This document shows positions 52,189 through 61,695 of a stretch of DNA of 64,000 bases, piece by piece. Source of the DNA: CAYQJL01 sp964612295 (lineage in GTDB: Bacteria > Eisenbacteria > RBG-16-71-46 > CAIMUX01 > WJJG01); assembly GCA_964612295.1 (NCBI GenBank), contig CAZTDY010000001.1:124001-188000 (forward strand), written 5' to 3'. Within the stretch, counting starts at the first letter, position 1. Every line of letters begins with the position of its first letter. The notes under the pieces are model-generated. The model had not been told where the DNA came from and made no database searches. It worked only from the letters and a program-made list of their open reading frames with translations. A program made the position numbers and the translations under genes.

Positions 52189-55077
52189 ATGACGGTTCAA
52201 TCGAAAACAGAACAGCCCGCCGCCGGAAACAACGCCGCGCAGTGGGATCCATCCGAAAAGCTCGTCTACTACTTCGGACCTACGGGAACCGAGGGGCGGG
52301 GCAACATGCGTGACACGTTGGGTGGCAAAGGGGCCGGCCTCGCGGAGATGACGAGTGCGGGCGTGCCGGTGCCGCCTGGCTTCACGATCACGACCCGCGT
52401 CTGCAATCTGTTCTACACGTCCGGCGGGACGCTGCCCGAGGAGTACCAGGAGCAGCAGCGGGATGCCCTGCGCAGGCTGGAGGAGTCCCAGGGCAAGCTG
52501 CTGGGGGATGCAAACGACCCGCTGCTCGTCTCGGTGCGTTCCGGCGCGAAGTTTTCGATGCCCGGCATGATGGATACCATTCTCAACTTGGGACTCAACG
52601 ATGCCTCGGTCGAGGGGCTGGCGGCCAAGACGGGCAATGCGCGCTTCGCCTACGACAGCTATCGCCGCTTCCTTCAGATGTTCGGCGATGTCGTGCTCGG
52701 GATTCCCAAAGAGACCTTCGAGAAGCGGATGAATGCGCTCAAGGCCGAGCGCGGGGTACAGTTGGATCTGGACCTCAATGCCGACGACATGAAGACTCTG
52801 GTCGGCATCTATCAACAGATCATCAAGGACCAGACCGGCGAGCCGTTCCCCCAGGATCCCCACGCTCAGCTCGACATGTCCAGGGATGCCGTCTTCCGCT
52901 CCTGGTACAACGATCGGGCCGTCTTCTATCGGGCCCAGAACAGCATCCCCGACAACCTGGGAACGGCGGTCAACGTCCAGGCAATGGTGTTCGGCAACAT
53001 GGGCGAGGGATCGGCCACGGGCGTGGGCTTCACGCGCAATCCCGCGACGGGCGAGAAGGAGTTCTACGGCGAGTACCTGCGCAATGCGCAGGGCGAAGAC
53101 GTGGTGGCCGGCATTCGGACGCCCCGCCCGATTCAGGAGCTGGGCAAAGAGATGCCCGAGGTCTATGAGGAACTCCAGCAGATCACCAGTCGTCTGGAAC
53201 GTCACTACCGTGACGTGCAGGACTTCGAATTCACCGTGCAGGAAGGCACGCTGTTCATGCTGCAAACCCGCACGGGAAAGCGGACAGCCCAGGCTGCGGT
53301 CCGCATCGCGGTGGAGATGGTTGAGGAAGGGCTGATCACGCAGGATGAAGCTCTCCTGCGGGTGGATCCCACCTCTCTCGATCAGCTTCTGCACCCCCGG
53401 ATCGACACTTCGGCCTCCTACACCGTGCTGGCGCGCGGCCTGGCCGCGTCCCCCGGGGCCGCTGTGGGGCGGATCGTCTTCGATCCCGACGACGCCGTGG
53501 AAGCTTCGAAAGAGCTCGACGAGGACGGCAATCCGACCGACGTCATCCTCGTTCGTAATGAGACCTCTCCGGATGACATCCACGGTATGGATGTCTCCGT
53601 CGGGATCCTGACCGCCACCGGGGGGATGACCTCTCACGCGGCCGTCGTGGCCCGCGGCATGGGCAAGTGTTGCGTGGCAGGGTGTTCGGCCATCGACGTC
53701 CGCGAAGAGGAAGGCCTTCTCAAGATCGGCGAGATCACGATCAGCCGGGGCGACTTCATCAGCCTCAACGGCTCGTCCGGCGATGTGATCGCCGGAAAGG
53801 TGGCCACGATCGAGCCGGAGGTGGGCGGAGAATTCCGCAACTTCATGGAGTGGGCCGATGCGCGTCGCCGCCTGCTGGTGCGAACCAACGCGGACACCCC
53901 CGAGCAGGCTGATCTGGCCCGGCGATTCGGCGCGCAGGGGATCGGGCTCTGCCGGACCGAGCACATGTTCTTCGCCGAGGAGCGTCTTCCCTACGTCCAG
54001 CAGATGATCCTGTTCGCCCCCCAGGTCAAGCGACTGGAGGCGCTCATCGAGCGCAAGACACGGGACCTGGACAAGTCGGTCGGTGAGCAGCATGAGCAGC
54101 TCACCGCCGAGCTTGCGAAACTGGATGAGCAGATGGCCGAGCCGCGGGCGATGTATCAGGACGCCCTCGACCACATCCTGCCGTTCCAGCGCGACGATTT
54201 CTACGGCATCCTGAAGGCGATGGAAGGCCTACCGGTCACGATTCGCACGCTCGATCCCCCGCTGCACGAGTTCCTCCCACGCAAGGACGAGCTGAAGGTG
54301 GAGGTCGCTCTTCTCAAGGAGCGCAAGGCCGCCCCCGAGGCGATTGCGGACAGGGAACGGCTCCTGAGCCGGGTGGAAGACCTGAGCGAACTCAACCCGA
54401 TGCTGGGTCACCGCGGGTGCCGCCTGGGTATTGCATACCCCGAGATCACGGCCATGCAGGTTCGGGCGATCATCGAAGCCGCTCTTCAGCTGGCCAAGGA
54501 AGGCACCGAAACGCATCCGGAAATCATGATCCCGCTGGTGGGAACGATGGAGGAGCTCGATCATCAGCGCGTCGTGGCCGAGCAGGTCGCCAAGGAGCTG
54601 GTCAGCAAGTCCGGGATCGATCTGCCCTACCTGATCGGCACCATGATCGAGGTGCCGCGCGCGGCGCTAACCGCTGACGTGGTCGCGACTCGCGCCGACT
54701 TCTTCTCTTTCGGCACCAACGATCTCACCCAGATGACCTTCGGCCTCTCGAGGGACGATGCCGGCAAGTTCTTGCCTTCCTATGTGGAACACGGCATCCT
54801 GCCGCGGGACCCCTTCGTGACCCTTGATCCGAAGGGTGTGGGCCGCCTCGTGGAGATGGCGGTGGAGAGCGGCCGGGCGGTCAAGCCGGGCCTCAAGACC
54901 GGCATCTGTGGGGAGCATGGCGGGGATCCCGAGAGCGTGGAGTTCTGTCACGACGTGGGGCTCGACTATGTGAGCTGCTCGCCGTTCCGGGTCCCGATCG
55001 CGCGCCTCGCTGCGGCGCAGGCCGTGATTCGGGAGGAGCTGCCCACCGGCGGCGACGAACACCGCGGTCAGATCTAG
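52189..55077 (+). CDS. ppdK: Pyruvate, phosphate dikinase
   Basis: 962 aa, versus about 870-890 in most bacteria. It interconverts pyruvate, ATP and Pi with PEP, AMP and PPi in central carbon metabolism. The ATP-grasp domain starts GGKGAGLAEMTSAGVPVPPG. The swivelling domain has the catalytic His483 in GGMTSHAAVVARGMG. The PEP-binding barrel ends with Cys907 in GICGEHGGDP. A roughly 45-residue helical insert (around KTRDLDKSVGEQHEQLTAEL) accounts for much of the extra length. ATG 52189 has GGAGG eight bases upstream; an earlier in-frame ATG (52090) has none. Confidence 0.95.
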   Translation: MTVQSKTEQPAAGNNAAQWDPSEKLVYYFGPTGTEGRGNMRDTLGGKGAGLAEMTSAGVPVPPGFTITTRVCNLFYTSGGTLPEEYQEQQRDALRRLEESQGKLLGDANDPLLVSVRSGAKFSMPGMMDTILNLGLNDASVEGLAAKTGNARFAYDSYRRFLQMFGDVVLGIPKETFEKRMNALKAERGVQLDLDLNADDMKTLVGIYQQIIKDQTGEPFPQDPHAQLDMSRDAVFRSWYNDRAVFYRAQNSIPDNLGTAVNVQAMVFGNMGEGSATGVGFTRNPATGEKEFYGEYLRNAQGEDVVAGIRTPRPIQELGKEMPEVYEELQQITSRLERHYRDVQDFEFTVQEGTLFMLQTRTGKRTAQAAVRIAVEMVEEGLITQDEALLRVDPTSLDQLLHPRIDTSASYTVLARGLAASPGAAVGRIVFDPDDAVEASKELDEDGNPTDVILVRNETSPDDIHGMDVSVGILTATGGMTSHAAVVARGMGKCCVAGCSAIDVREEEGLLKIGEITISRGDFISLNGSSGDVIAGKVATIEPEVGGEFRNFMEWADARRRLLVRTNADTPEQADLARRFGAQGIGLCRTEHMFFAEERLPYVQQMILFAPQVKRLEALIERKTRDLDKSVGEQHEQLTAELAKLDEQMAEPRAMYQDALDHILPFQRDDFYGILKAMEGLPVTIRTLDPPLHEFLPRKDELKVEVALLKERKAAPEAIADRERLLSRVEDLSELNPMLGHRGCRLGIAYPEITAMQVRAIIEAALQLAKEGTETHPEIMIPLVGTMEELDHQRVVAEQVAKELVSKSGIDLPYLIGTMIEVPRAALTADVVATRADFFSFGTNDLTQMTFGLSRDDAGKFLPSYVEHGILPRDPFVTLDPKGVGRLVEMAVESGRAVKPGLKTGICGEHGGDPESVEFCHDVGLDYVSCSPFRVPIARLAAAQAVIREELPTGGDEHRGQI

Positions 55078-55174
55078 CCCGGACTGTTCATCACCGGCGA
55101 ACATGGATACTCCGGGCTGGCCGGTCGTCTGCCGGCCGCGGAACAGGCCTCTGCCAGCTTTTTCGGGAGGAGGC

Positions 55175-56116
55175 GTGAGAGGACTGTGGTCTCGCATCGA
55201 GTGGGTGGCAACGGGGCGCGGTGCGCACCCGGTGACCGCCTTTGAGTGGATTCGGGGACGCGTCGGTTCGCGTGAGAATCCCGATGGGATGCGATCGCTC
55301 ATCCATGCCGGGATCGGCCTTGCCCTCTTCTGTGCCCTGCTGGATGGATTGATTCTCTGGCGGCACGACTGGGCGCACTGGGGCCTCCTGGCCGTGTCGC
55401 ATTCGGCCTGGGTCTTCGGGTTCATCCTCGCCACGGTGCTCAACGTGGGATTCTTGGAGACCATTCGCGGGGAACCCATGGTGGGGTTGGGCGGTCCCAA
55501 TCTCCTGACCCTCTCGCGCGGCCTGCTGATTCCTACGCTCCTGTATGTGATCCTGACCCGGGACCTGGGGCTGGCCGCTGCGGCCTACGCCCTGATTCAG
55601 CTGACCGACGTGATCGACGGGTGGTGGGCGCGGAGCACGGGTCAGCAGTCGAAGATGGGGATCGTGCTCGATCCCATGGTGGACCTTCTGCTCCACCTGG
55701 GCGTTCTGGTGACGATGTCCCTGGCCGGTCTGTTGGGGCCGACCGTTCTGGTCCTGGTCATCGTACGGAGCGTGCTGCTCGTCTTCGGAACGGGGATGCT
55801 CTACTTCTGGAAGGGCCGCGTGTGGATTCACCCGACCCCGCTCGGAAAGGGCACCGGGTTCCTCCTGTCGGTCGCCACCACGCTCCTGCTTGGTTTGGTG
55901 GCCGCATTCCCCGATGCCCTGTCGGGATCGGGCGCCGAACCGGACCTCGCCGTGAGGGCGGTGACGACCCTGCGCTTCATCATCACGGCTTTCCTCTGGT
56001 TGGCCGTCCTGCACGTGATCATGATCGGGGTTGTCAATCTTCGTATGCCGGCGGTCGCGTTTGAAGCGCGCCCCCGGCGCCCCTGGCGCAAACGCCACCT
56101 GGGACGGGAGCCGTAG
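55175..56116 (+). CDS. CDP-alcohol phosphatidyltransferase family membrane protein
   Basis: 313 aa, multi-spanning. The CDP-alcohol phosphotransferase signature is complete: DVIDGWWAR, then GIVLDPMVD. The first 60 residues carry an additional pair of hydrophobic segments compared with the gene near 34.5 kb. It could make a phospholipid or a CDP-inositol-like lipid; substrate not readable. GTG 55175 with GGGAGG four bases upstream is preferred to ATG 55103. It is unrelated to its neighbours in metabolism. Confidence 0.8.
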   Translation: MRGLWSRIEWVATGRGAHPVTAFEWIRGRVGSRENPDGMRSLIHAGIGLALFCALLDGLILWRHDWAHWGLLAVSHSAWVFGFILATVLNVGFLETIRGEPMVGLGGPNLLTLSRGLLIPTLLYVILTRDLGLAAAAYALIQLTDVIDGWWARSTGQQSKMGIVLDPMVDLLLHLGVLVTMSLAGLLGPTVLVLVIVRSVLLVFGTGMLYFWKGRVWIHPTPLGKGTGFLLSVATTLLLGLVAAFPDALSGSGAEPDLAVRAVTTLRFIITAFLWLAVLHVIMIGVVNLRMPAVAFEARPRRPWRKRHLGREP

Positions 56117-56257
56117 CGCCCCTGGATTCGGAACACCTCGCCGGGAACCGCACGGCATCCGCCGGGTCTGTGAGATAGGTTCCATTCAGCGCGAGTGTCA
56201 TGGTATGAATCAGGCCAGCGAGTGCCTGCGGATGGGTTGGACGGAGGTGGCGGCGCG

Positions 56258-58588
56258 GTGCAGACGAATCTCAGTTTCTTGGTTTCCCCGAGCGCCCTGT
56301 GGTGGTTGGCCCTGCTGGGCGCCCTTTTTGTGGGCTGCTGGGCCTACTACCGTCTGGCGGCCCCGCTCTCGCCCGCCATCCGGCAGATCTTCCGGGTGCT
56401 CCGCATCGCGGCACTGCTGCTTCTGTTGCTGATCCTGCTCGAGCCGCTGCTCACCCTCGCCGGCGATCAGGTCGGCCGTCCGCGACTAGCGCTCCTCGTC
56501 GATCGATCCTCCAGTATGCGGCTACCGGCCAGCAATCGGGTCCCGGATGAGGGTCCGCTGACCGGTGGGGAAGAGAACACCGCCGATCGCGCCGCGCAGG
56601 CGGCCGCGATCTTGGGGCAGCTGGAGACCGGGCTTGGCGAGACGTTCGCACTCAGCGTTTACGGTTTTTCGGGGGACCTCCAGGCCCGGCAGCCGGATGA
56701 AGGTGTCTACCCCTGGGCGCCGCTGGGCGTCACTGCGATGGGCGATGCCTTGGAGGATATTCTGGTTCGGCAGGCGGACGCGCCGGTGGGTGGTATCGTG
56801 CTCGTGACCGATGGCGCACACACCGCCGGCAAAGATCCGGCGCTCGTCGCCCGCAACCTGTCACTTCCGGTGTTTGTCGCTGCGGTGGGTGACACCGTTG
56901 CGCCCCCCGACCTGCTCATCCGCCAGGTACGCGCACCCGCGATCGGCTATGTCGCCGAACCGGTCGCCATCCGTACAGTCCTCGAGCAGTCCGGCTTGGG
57001 AGGTGCGCCGGTGCACCTCGCGATTCGAGAGATGCAATCGGTGGGAGGCGAGCTGCGCCCGCGCGGTCCGATCCTGGCGCAGCACACGCTTCCGGTCAGC
57101 GCCAGCGGCGGGCGCGAACGCGCAGCAGAGCTCCAATTCCGTCCGACGCGCGCCGGGCTGACGCTGTTCGAACTCAGCGCGGCCTCGGCGGAACCGGAAA
57201 TCGTGTCCCTGAACAACCGCCGGCTTTTCGCAGTCGACGTACGCGAGAAGAAAACCCGGATCCTCTATCTCGAGGGTGAACCGGATTGGGACTTCTCCTT
57301 CTTGAAACGAACGCTGAGCGCTGACACCACCTTGGCCTATGCCTATCTGGTGAAGCAGGCCGATGAGACTTTCCTGGACTACGGGGAGGGCGGCGTATTC
57401 TTGCCGCCCGGGACGCTTGCGGAGCTGTCCCCCTATGCCGCGGTCATCATCGGGCGGCTGGCGCCAGCGGACGTGGGAGCGAACTTCACCGCAGCCCTCA
57501 AGGGGTATGTCGCCGAAGGTGGGGGCCTGCTCTTTCTGGGCGCTGGGCAGAGCAGCGATCTCGAACGGTGGCGCGAAGAGTTGCAGGGACTCCTGCCCGT
57601 GACGATTCAGGCGGATCGGCGCTGGGGCTACACGCTCAGTACGACCGAGATCTCCCTGGCCGGACTGACCCACGAGATCACGGGCCTGACCGACGCGCCG
57701 GTCGACGCCGACGAAGCCTGGGGCGGCCTGCCCCCGGTCTGGATCCGCGAGGGTCAGTACAGCGTGGCGCCCGGGGCCTTGACCTTGCTATCGGCCAAAG
57801 TGGCGCACCCGACCCGGGAGGTCCCCCTCCTGGCCTTGGCTCACACCGGCGGAGGACGGGTGGCGGTGTTTTCGGGGCGTGGTTTCTGGCGCTGGGACTT
57901 CACCATGCAGGCGGCGTCGGACAACCCGGGGCTGGCACCCGAGTTCTGGCGGCGCGTCATGCGCTGGCTGTCGGAGCCGTCTGAGCGGGAGCGGTTCGTC
58001 GCCCGACCCGCGCGCCACGTATTCCAGGATTCAGAACCCATCTCCTTTACGGCCAGAGTCCTCGATCCTCGCCACGAGCCGATCACGGGCGCCCGGGTGA
58101 CCGTGAGCGTGGAACCAGTCGCCGCCCTGCCCTCCTACGCGGGGGTGGAGCTGCCCGATTCGCTGGTCATCCTCCAAACCGGTCAGAGCGCGCGCATTCA
58201 ACTCTATCCTGATGGGCCGGCCGGCCAGTATGCCGGCCAGCTGACCCCGCCGGGCCCCGGCATGTATCGCTTCCGCGCGCAGACGCGAGACGGCACTTCC
58301 GGAGCGTCGATCGAATCGGACGGCCTTTTCTGGGTCGAGGAGATGGGGCCCGAGTTCTATGATCTGGCCGCCGGACGCCGTCTTGGAGCCCTCCTGACCG
58401 AAGCCTCGGGAGGTTTGCTGACGGAGCAGGAGGAACTCGGTTCCCTGATGGCCGCCTTGCCCGAGCGCTACAAACGAACGCGCGTTGTGAGGCAGGCCGA
58501 GATGTGGAACCATTGGCTTGTATTCGCAGTGGTGACGGTGTTGCTAGCCGCCGAGTGGATTCTGAGGCGGCGAAAGGGCTTGGCCTAG
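56258..58588 (+). CDS. Membrane protein with vWA and amidotransferase-like domains
   Basis: 776 aa. Two N-terminal membrane helices (about 12-30 and 48-66) are followed by a von Willebrand A domain whose MIDAS is LLVDRSSSM (Asp82, Ser84, Ser86) with GGIVLVTDGAHTAG. A class-I amidotransferase-like region lies in the middle (FLPPGTLAELSPYAAVIIGRL; ALKGYVAEGGGLLFLGAG) without a clear catalytic Cys. A final helix (LVFAVVTVLLAAEWIL) anchors the C-terminus. This layout occurs in BatA-like envelope proteins of unknown function. GTG 56258 has GGAGG ten bases upstream. Confidence 0.75.
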   Translation: MQTNLSFLVSPSALWWLALLGALFVGCWAYYRLAAPLSPAIRQIFRVLRIAALLLLLLILLEPLLTLAGDQVGRPRLALLVDRSSSMRLPASNRVPDEGPLTGGEENTADRAAQAAAILGQLETGLGETFALSVYGFSGDLQARQPDEGVYPWAPLGVTAMGDALEDILVRQADAPVGGIVLVTDGAHTAGKDPALVARNLSLPVFVAAVGDTVAPPDLLIRQVRAPAIGYVAEPVAIRTVLEQSGLGGAPVHLAIREMQSVGGELRPRGPILAQHTLPVSASGGRERAAELQFRPTRAGLTLFELSAASAEPEIVSLNNRRLFAVDVREKKTRILYLEGEPDWDFSFLKRTLSADTTLAYAYLVKQADETFLDYGEGGVFLPPGTLAELSPYAAVIIGRLAPADVGANFTAALKGYVAEGGGLLFLGAGQSSDLERWREELQGLLPVTIQADRRWGYTLSTTEISLAGLTHEITGLTDAPVDADEAWGGLPPVWIREGQYSVAPGALTLLSAKVAHPTREVPLLALAHTGGGRVAVFSGRGFWRWDFTMQAASDNPGLAPEFWRRVMRWLSEPSERERFVARPARHVFQDSEPISFTARVLDPRHEPITGARVTVSVEPVAALPSYAGVELPDSLVILQTGQSARIQLYPDGPAGQYAGQLTPPGPGMYRFRAQTRDGTSGASIESDGLFWVEEMGPEFYDLAAGRRLGALLTEASGGLLTEQEELGSLMAALPERYKRTRVVRQAEMWNHWLVFAVVTVLLAAEWILRRRKGLA

Positions 58589-58605
58589 ACAGATCGGAGT
58601 GGGAC

Positions 58606-59331
58606 ATGCGCACACGACCGGCAACCCGGAGCATCTTCGGGACGGTTCTTTTTCTTCTGATGCTGGTGGGAGCCTCCTGCGGCGGCGATGACGGTGCCGA
58701 GGACCAGACTGCCGCGGCCGACCAGGTCACGGAGACCACACCGGCGGTCGCCGACACGATCCCCGTGATCGAGACTTCTTCACCGCCCTCCGACGTTGCT
58801 GAAGAGATTCAAGCCGATCCTGTGGAGCAGATCGAAGAGATCGAATCGAAACCGAAGCCGTTCCCCTCGCACATCCGGGCCCCCGAGCTCACCGCGCCGG
58901 CCGCGCGGCGCGCGGCGCCCAGCGTGCCGCTCACCGACCTCAATGGCCGTCAGCTCACGATGGAAAGCCTCCGGGGAGAGGTCGTCCTGCTGACCTTCTG
59001 GGCGACCTGGTGTCCGCCCTGTAAGAAGGAGATCCCGCACCTCGTCCACCTGCAGGATGTCTACGGGGACTTGGGGCTCACGATTCTGGCCCCATCGTTG
59101 GACGACAAGGGCCTCGTCGCCATCAAGCCGTTCCTGCGGTCACGGCCGGAGATCAACTACACGATCATTCCCAGTGGTCAACGGCTCAGCATGGCCTACG
59201 GCGGGGTGAACAGGATTCCCACCAGTTTCCTGATCGACAAGCAGGGGCGAGTGATCGAACGCATCCAGGGGTTGCGCTCCGGTCAGGAGCTCGAGGGCCT
59301 CGTGATGGCCGCCCTGCGCGAGGACTCCTAG
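58606..59331 (+). CDS. TlpA/ResA-like thioredoxin-fold lipoprotein
   Basis: 241 aa. Signal peptide with lipobox VGASC (Cys25), then a Pro/Glu-rich linker. The thioredoxin domain has the redox pair Cys136/Cys139 in TFWATWCPPCKKE and the cis-Pro region NRIPTSFLIDKQGRV. Family members reduce disulfides in the periplasm, often for cytochrome c maturation, but no ccm genes are here. ATG 58606 follows GGAGTGGGAC. It is convergent with the next gene, only three bases apart. Confidence 0.87.
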   Translation: MRTRPATRSIFGTVLFLLMLVGASCGGDDGAEDQTAAADQVTETTPAVADTIPVIETSSPPSDVAEEIQADPVEQIEEIESKPKPFPSHIRAPELTAPAARRAAPSVPLTDLNGRQLTMESLRGEVVLLTFWATWCPPCKKEIPHLVHLQDVYGDLGLTILAPSLDDKGLVAIKPFLRSRPEINYTIIPSGQRLSMAYGGVNRIPTSFLIDKQGRVIERIQGLRSGQELEGLVMAALREDS

Positions 59332-59334
59332 CCG

Positions 59335-60018
59335 CTACCGCGGGCCAAAGAATCGCGTGCCGATGCGCACCAGTGTCGCCCCCTCGGCGATGGCGATCTC
59401 GAAATCCCCGGACATGCCCATCGAGAGTTCGGTGAGCGGCGCGTGGGGTCTCCCCACCCCGCGCTCCCGTTCGAGGGCGGTGCGCAGCTGGGCGAAACAG
59501 CGCCGGTTCTCGGTCTCCGTGGCGCCCCAGGGGCCGATCGTCATGAGGCCGCGCACCTCGAGCTGGGGGAGTTCGGCGACCTGATCCAGTAGCGTGGGCA
59601 GCTCGGCCTCCGCGATCCCCGACTTCGCGTCCTCACCCGAGGTGTTGACCTGAACCAGGACCCCCAATGGCTGATCGGGGCTTACCCGGGCCGCCAGCTT
59701 CTGGGCCAGTTCGAAGCGGTCAAGAGTGTGAAGGAGCGTACAACCGGGGACCACGTAGCGGACCTTGTTGGTTTGAAGGTGTCCGATAAAGTGCCACTCG
59801 ATAGGCAGATCCTCGAGCTGGCGCCGCTTGTCCCTCAGCTCCTGGGCCCGGTTCTCCCCGAAGAGCGTGTGGCCCGCCCCCCAGGCCTCGCGCACCGCCT
59901 CGGAGGTCACGGTCTTCGAGACCGCCACCAGGCGCACATCCTGGGGGTTCCGGCCGGCCCGCCCGGCGGCTGAGGCGACCTGCTCGAGCAACTTTTCGCG
60001 GCGCTGCGCCAAGTTCAT
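59335..60018 (-). CDS. YggS-family pyridoxal 5'-phosphate homeostasis protein
   Basis: 227 aa, single fold-III PLP barrel. PLP lysine is Lys35 in RLVAVSKTV. Other family marks: GENRAQELRDK, WHFIGHLQTNKVR, VNTSGEDAKSGI and ELSMGMSGDFEIAIAEGATLVRIG (the phosphate cradle, motif longer than shown). YggS buffers PLP and has no known catalytic reaction. Start is ATG 60018 or GTG 60024; AGGAGG lies upstream of both. Divergent from lysS. Confidence 0.9.
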   Translation of the reverse strand: MNLAQRREKLLEQVASAAGRAGRNPQDVRLVAVSKTVTSEAVREAWGAGHTLFGENRAQELRDKRRQLEDLPIEWHFIGHLQTNKVRYVVPGCTLLHTLDRFELAQKLAARVSPDQPLGVLVQVNTSGEDAKSGIAEAELPTLLDQVAELPQLEVRGLMTIGPWGATETENRRCFAQLRTALERERGVGRPHAPLTELSMGMSGDFEIAIAEGATLVRIGTRFFGPR

Positions 60019-60065
60019 GGACACCTATCCTCCTGGTGGGGAGAGTATCATTGAATCACCCGGCA

Positions 60066-60094
60066 TTGAAGACCGCGGGGCGCGGCGCTAGAAT
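60066..60094 (+). promoter_or_regulatory. Promoter of lysS
   Basis: TTGAAG (60066-60071), 17 bases, TAGAAT (60089-60094). The -10 matches five of six consensus positions; there is no TGn extension. Leader of about 60 nt to the TTG start. Confidence 0.5.
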
Positions 60095-60161
60095 CGCGTC
60101 CTGCCGACGGCCGCCGGCGAGCGACTGTCTGGGGGACGGGTCATCACATGAGGAGGGAGAC

Positions 60162-61691
60162 TTGGAGGCTCCACGAGATTTGCGGGCATCACGGCTTGAG
60201 AAGATGGCCGCGATGCGAGAGGCGGGCATCGAGCCCTTTCCGCACCGGTTCGAGCGCACCCACGCCTGCCAGGGCGTGATCGACAGCTTCGACACGCTCG
60301 AAGGCCAGAGCGGCATTCGGGTCGGTGGTCGCCTGCGGGCCATGCGGCCCATGGGCAAGGCGACCTTCGCCCACATCGAGGACGGAAGCGGGCGGCTGCA
60401 GCTCTACATCCGCAAGGACAACGTGGGCGAGGAGGCCTACCGAATCCTCAAGCTCGTCGATCTGGGCGATATCCTGGGGGCCGAGGGCGAGGTCTTCCGG
60501 ACCCGCATGGGGGAGATCAGCCTCCAGGTCAGCTCGTTGACCGTTCTGGCGAAGGCGGTGCGCCCGCTGCCGGTGGTCAAGGAGAAGGACGGCGTGGTCT
60601 ACGATGCCTTCACGGATCGTGAGGCCCGCTATCGCCAGCGTTACCTCGATCTCACCCTCAATCCCGAGTCACGGGACGTCTTCCGCCTGCGAGCCCAGAC
60701 GATCCGGTTTCTGCGCCGCTATCTGGACGAACGCGACTTTCTGGAGGTCGAGACGCCGATCCTGCAACGGGTCTACGGCGGCGGGCTGGCCAACCCGTTC
60801 AAGACTCACCATCGCGCGCTGTCGATGGACCTCTATCTGCGAATCGCCGAAGAGCTGCCGCTGAAGAAGCTCATCGTCGGGGGGTTGGAGCGCGTGTATG
60901 AACTCGGGCGGGTCTTCCGCAACGAGGGTCTCGATCGCCAGCACAATCCCGAGTTCACCTTACTCGAATTCTACTGGGCCTACGCGGACTACCACGACGG
61001 GATGGATCTGGTGGAAGACCTCCTCCGTCAGGCCGCGGTCGAGGTGACCGGCGGAGCCGCGGTGACCTTCGAGGGGCAGACGATCGACTTCTCCGCGCCC
61101 TTCGGCCGCGCCTCGATGTCGTCGCTGATCGAAAAGGAGACCGGGGCGAGCGTGGGATCGATGTCCGATAGCGATCTGCACGACCTCTGCCAGAGCCGCG
61201 GGGCCGAGATGGCGCCTCAGACACCGCGCGGGAAGCTGATCGAGAAGATCTTCGATCTCACCGTGCAACCCAAGCTCATCCAACCGATCTTCGTCATGGA
61301 TCATCCCCTGGCCGTGTCCCCGCTGGCGAAAGGGCATCGGGAAGAGGATGATCTGGTCGAGCGATTCGAGCTCTTCATCGCCGGGATGGAGTGTGCCAAC
61401 GCGTTTTCCGAGCTGAACGATCCGACCGAGCAGCGCCGCCGCTTCGAGGCCCAGGCCGCCCTTCGGGACGCGGGCGATGAAGAGGCCCATCCTCTCGATG
61501 AGGAGTACATCGAGGCCTTGGAGCACGGGATGCCGCCCACGGCGGGGGTCGGGATCGGGATTGACCGGCTGGTGATGCTGCTGACCGGCTCAGAGGCGAT
61601 CCGCGATGTCCTGCTCTTCCCGCACATGCGCCCTCTCCCTGCGGGGGAGGATGGCGAGCAGGAGACCGACGAGCTGAGGGAGAAGGAGTGA
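60162..61691 (+). CDS. lysS: Class II lysyl-tRNA synthetase
   Basis: 509 aa, as in E. coli LysS. It charges tRNA-Lys. The N-terminal OB fold (VGGRLRAMRPMGKATFAHIED) is followed by class II motif 1 (RFLRRYLDERDFLEVETPIL), motif 2 (YELGRVFRNEGLDRQHNPEF) and motif 3 (GVGIGIDRLVMLLTG). The start is a TTG at 60162 with AGGAGG five bases upstream. The end contains the AAGGAG that serves the next gene, so the sigma-54 activator is likely co-transcribed. Confidence 0.94.
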   Translation: MEAPRDLRASRLEKMAAMREAGIEPFPHRFERTHACQGVIDSFDTLEGQSGIRVGGRLRAMRPMGKATFAHIEDGSGRLQLYIRKDNVGEEAYRILKLVDLGDILGAEGEVFRTRMGEISLQVSSLTVLAKAVRPLPVVKEKDGVVYDAFTDREARYRQRYLDLTLNPESRDVFRLRAQTIRFLRRYLDERDFLEVETPILQRVYGGGLANPFKTHHRALSMDLYLRIAEELPLKKLIVGGLERVYELGRVFRNEGLDRQHNPEFTLLEFYWAYADYHDGMDLVEDLLRQAAVEVTGGAAVTFEGQTIDFSAPFGRASMSSLIEKETGASVGSMSDSDLHDLCQSRGAEMAPQTPRGKLIEKIFDLTVQPKLIQPIFVMDHPLAVSPLAKGHREEDDLVERFELFIAGMECANAFSELNDPTEQRRRFEAQAALRDAGDEEAHPLDEEYIEALEHGMPPTAGVGIGIDRLVMLLTGSEAIRDVLLFPHMRPLPAGEDGEQETDELREKE

Positions 61692-61695
61692 ACTC

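Noticed and set aside
51985..54174. 729-codon frame antisense to ppdK
   Set aside because: No ribosome site or recognisable domain, and it lies opposite a clear ppdK. A shadow of GC-rich codon use.
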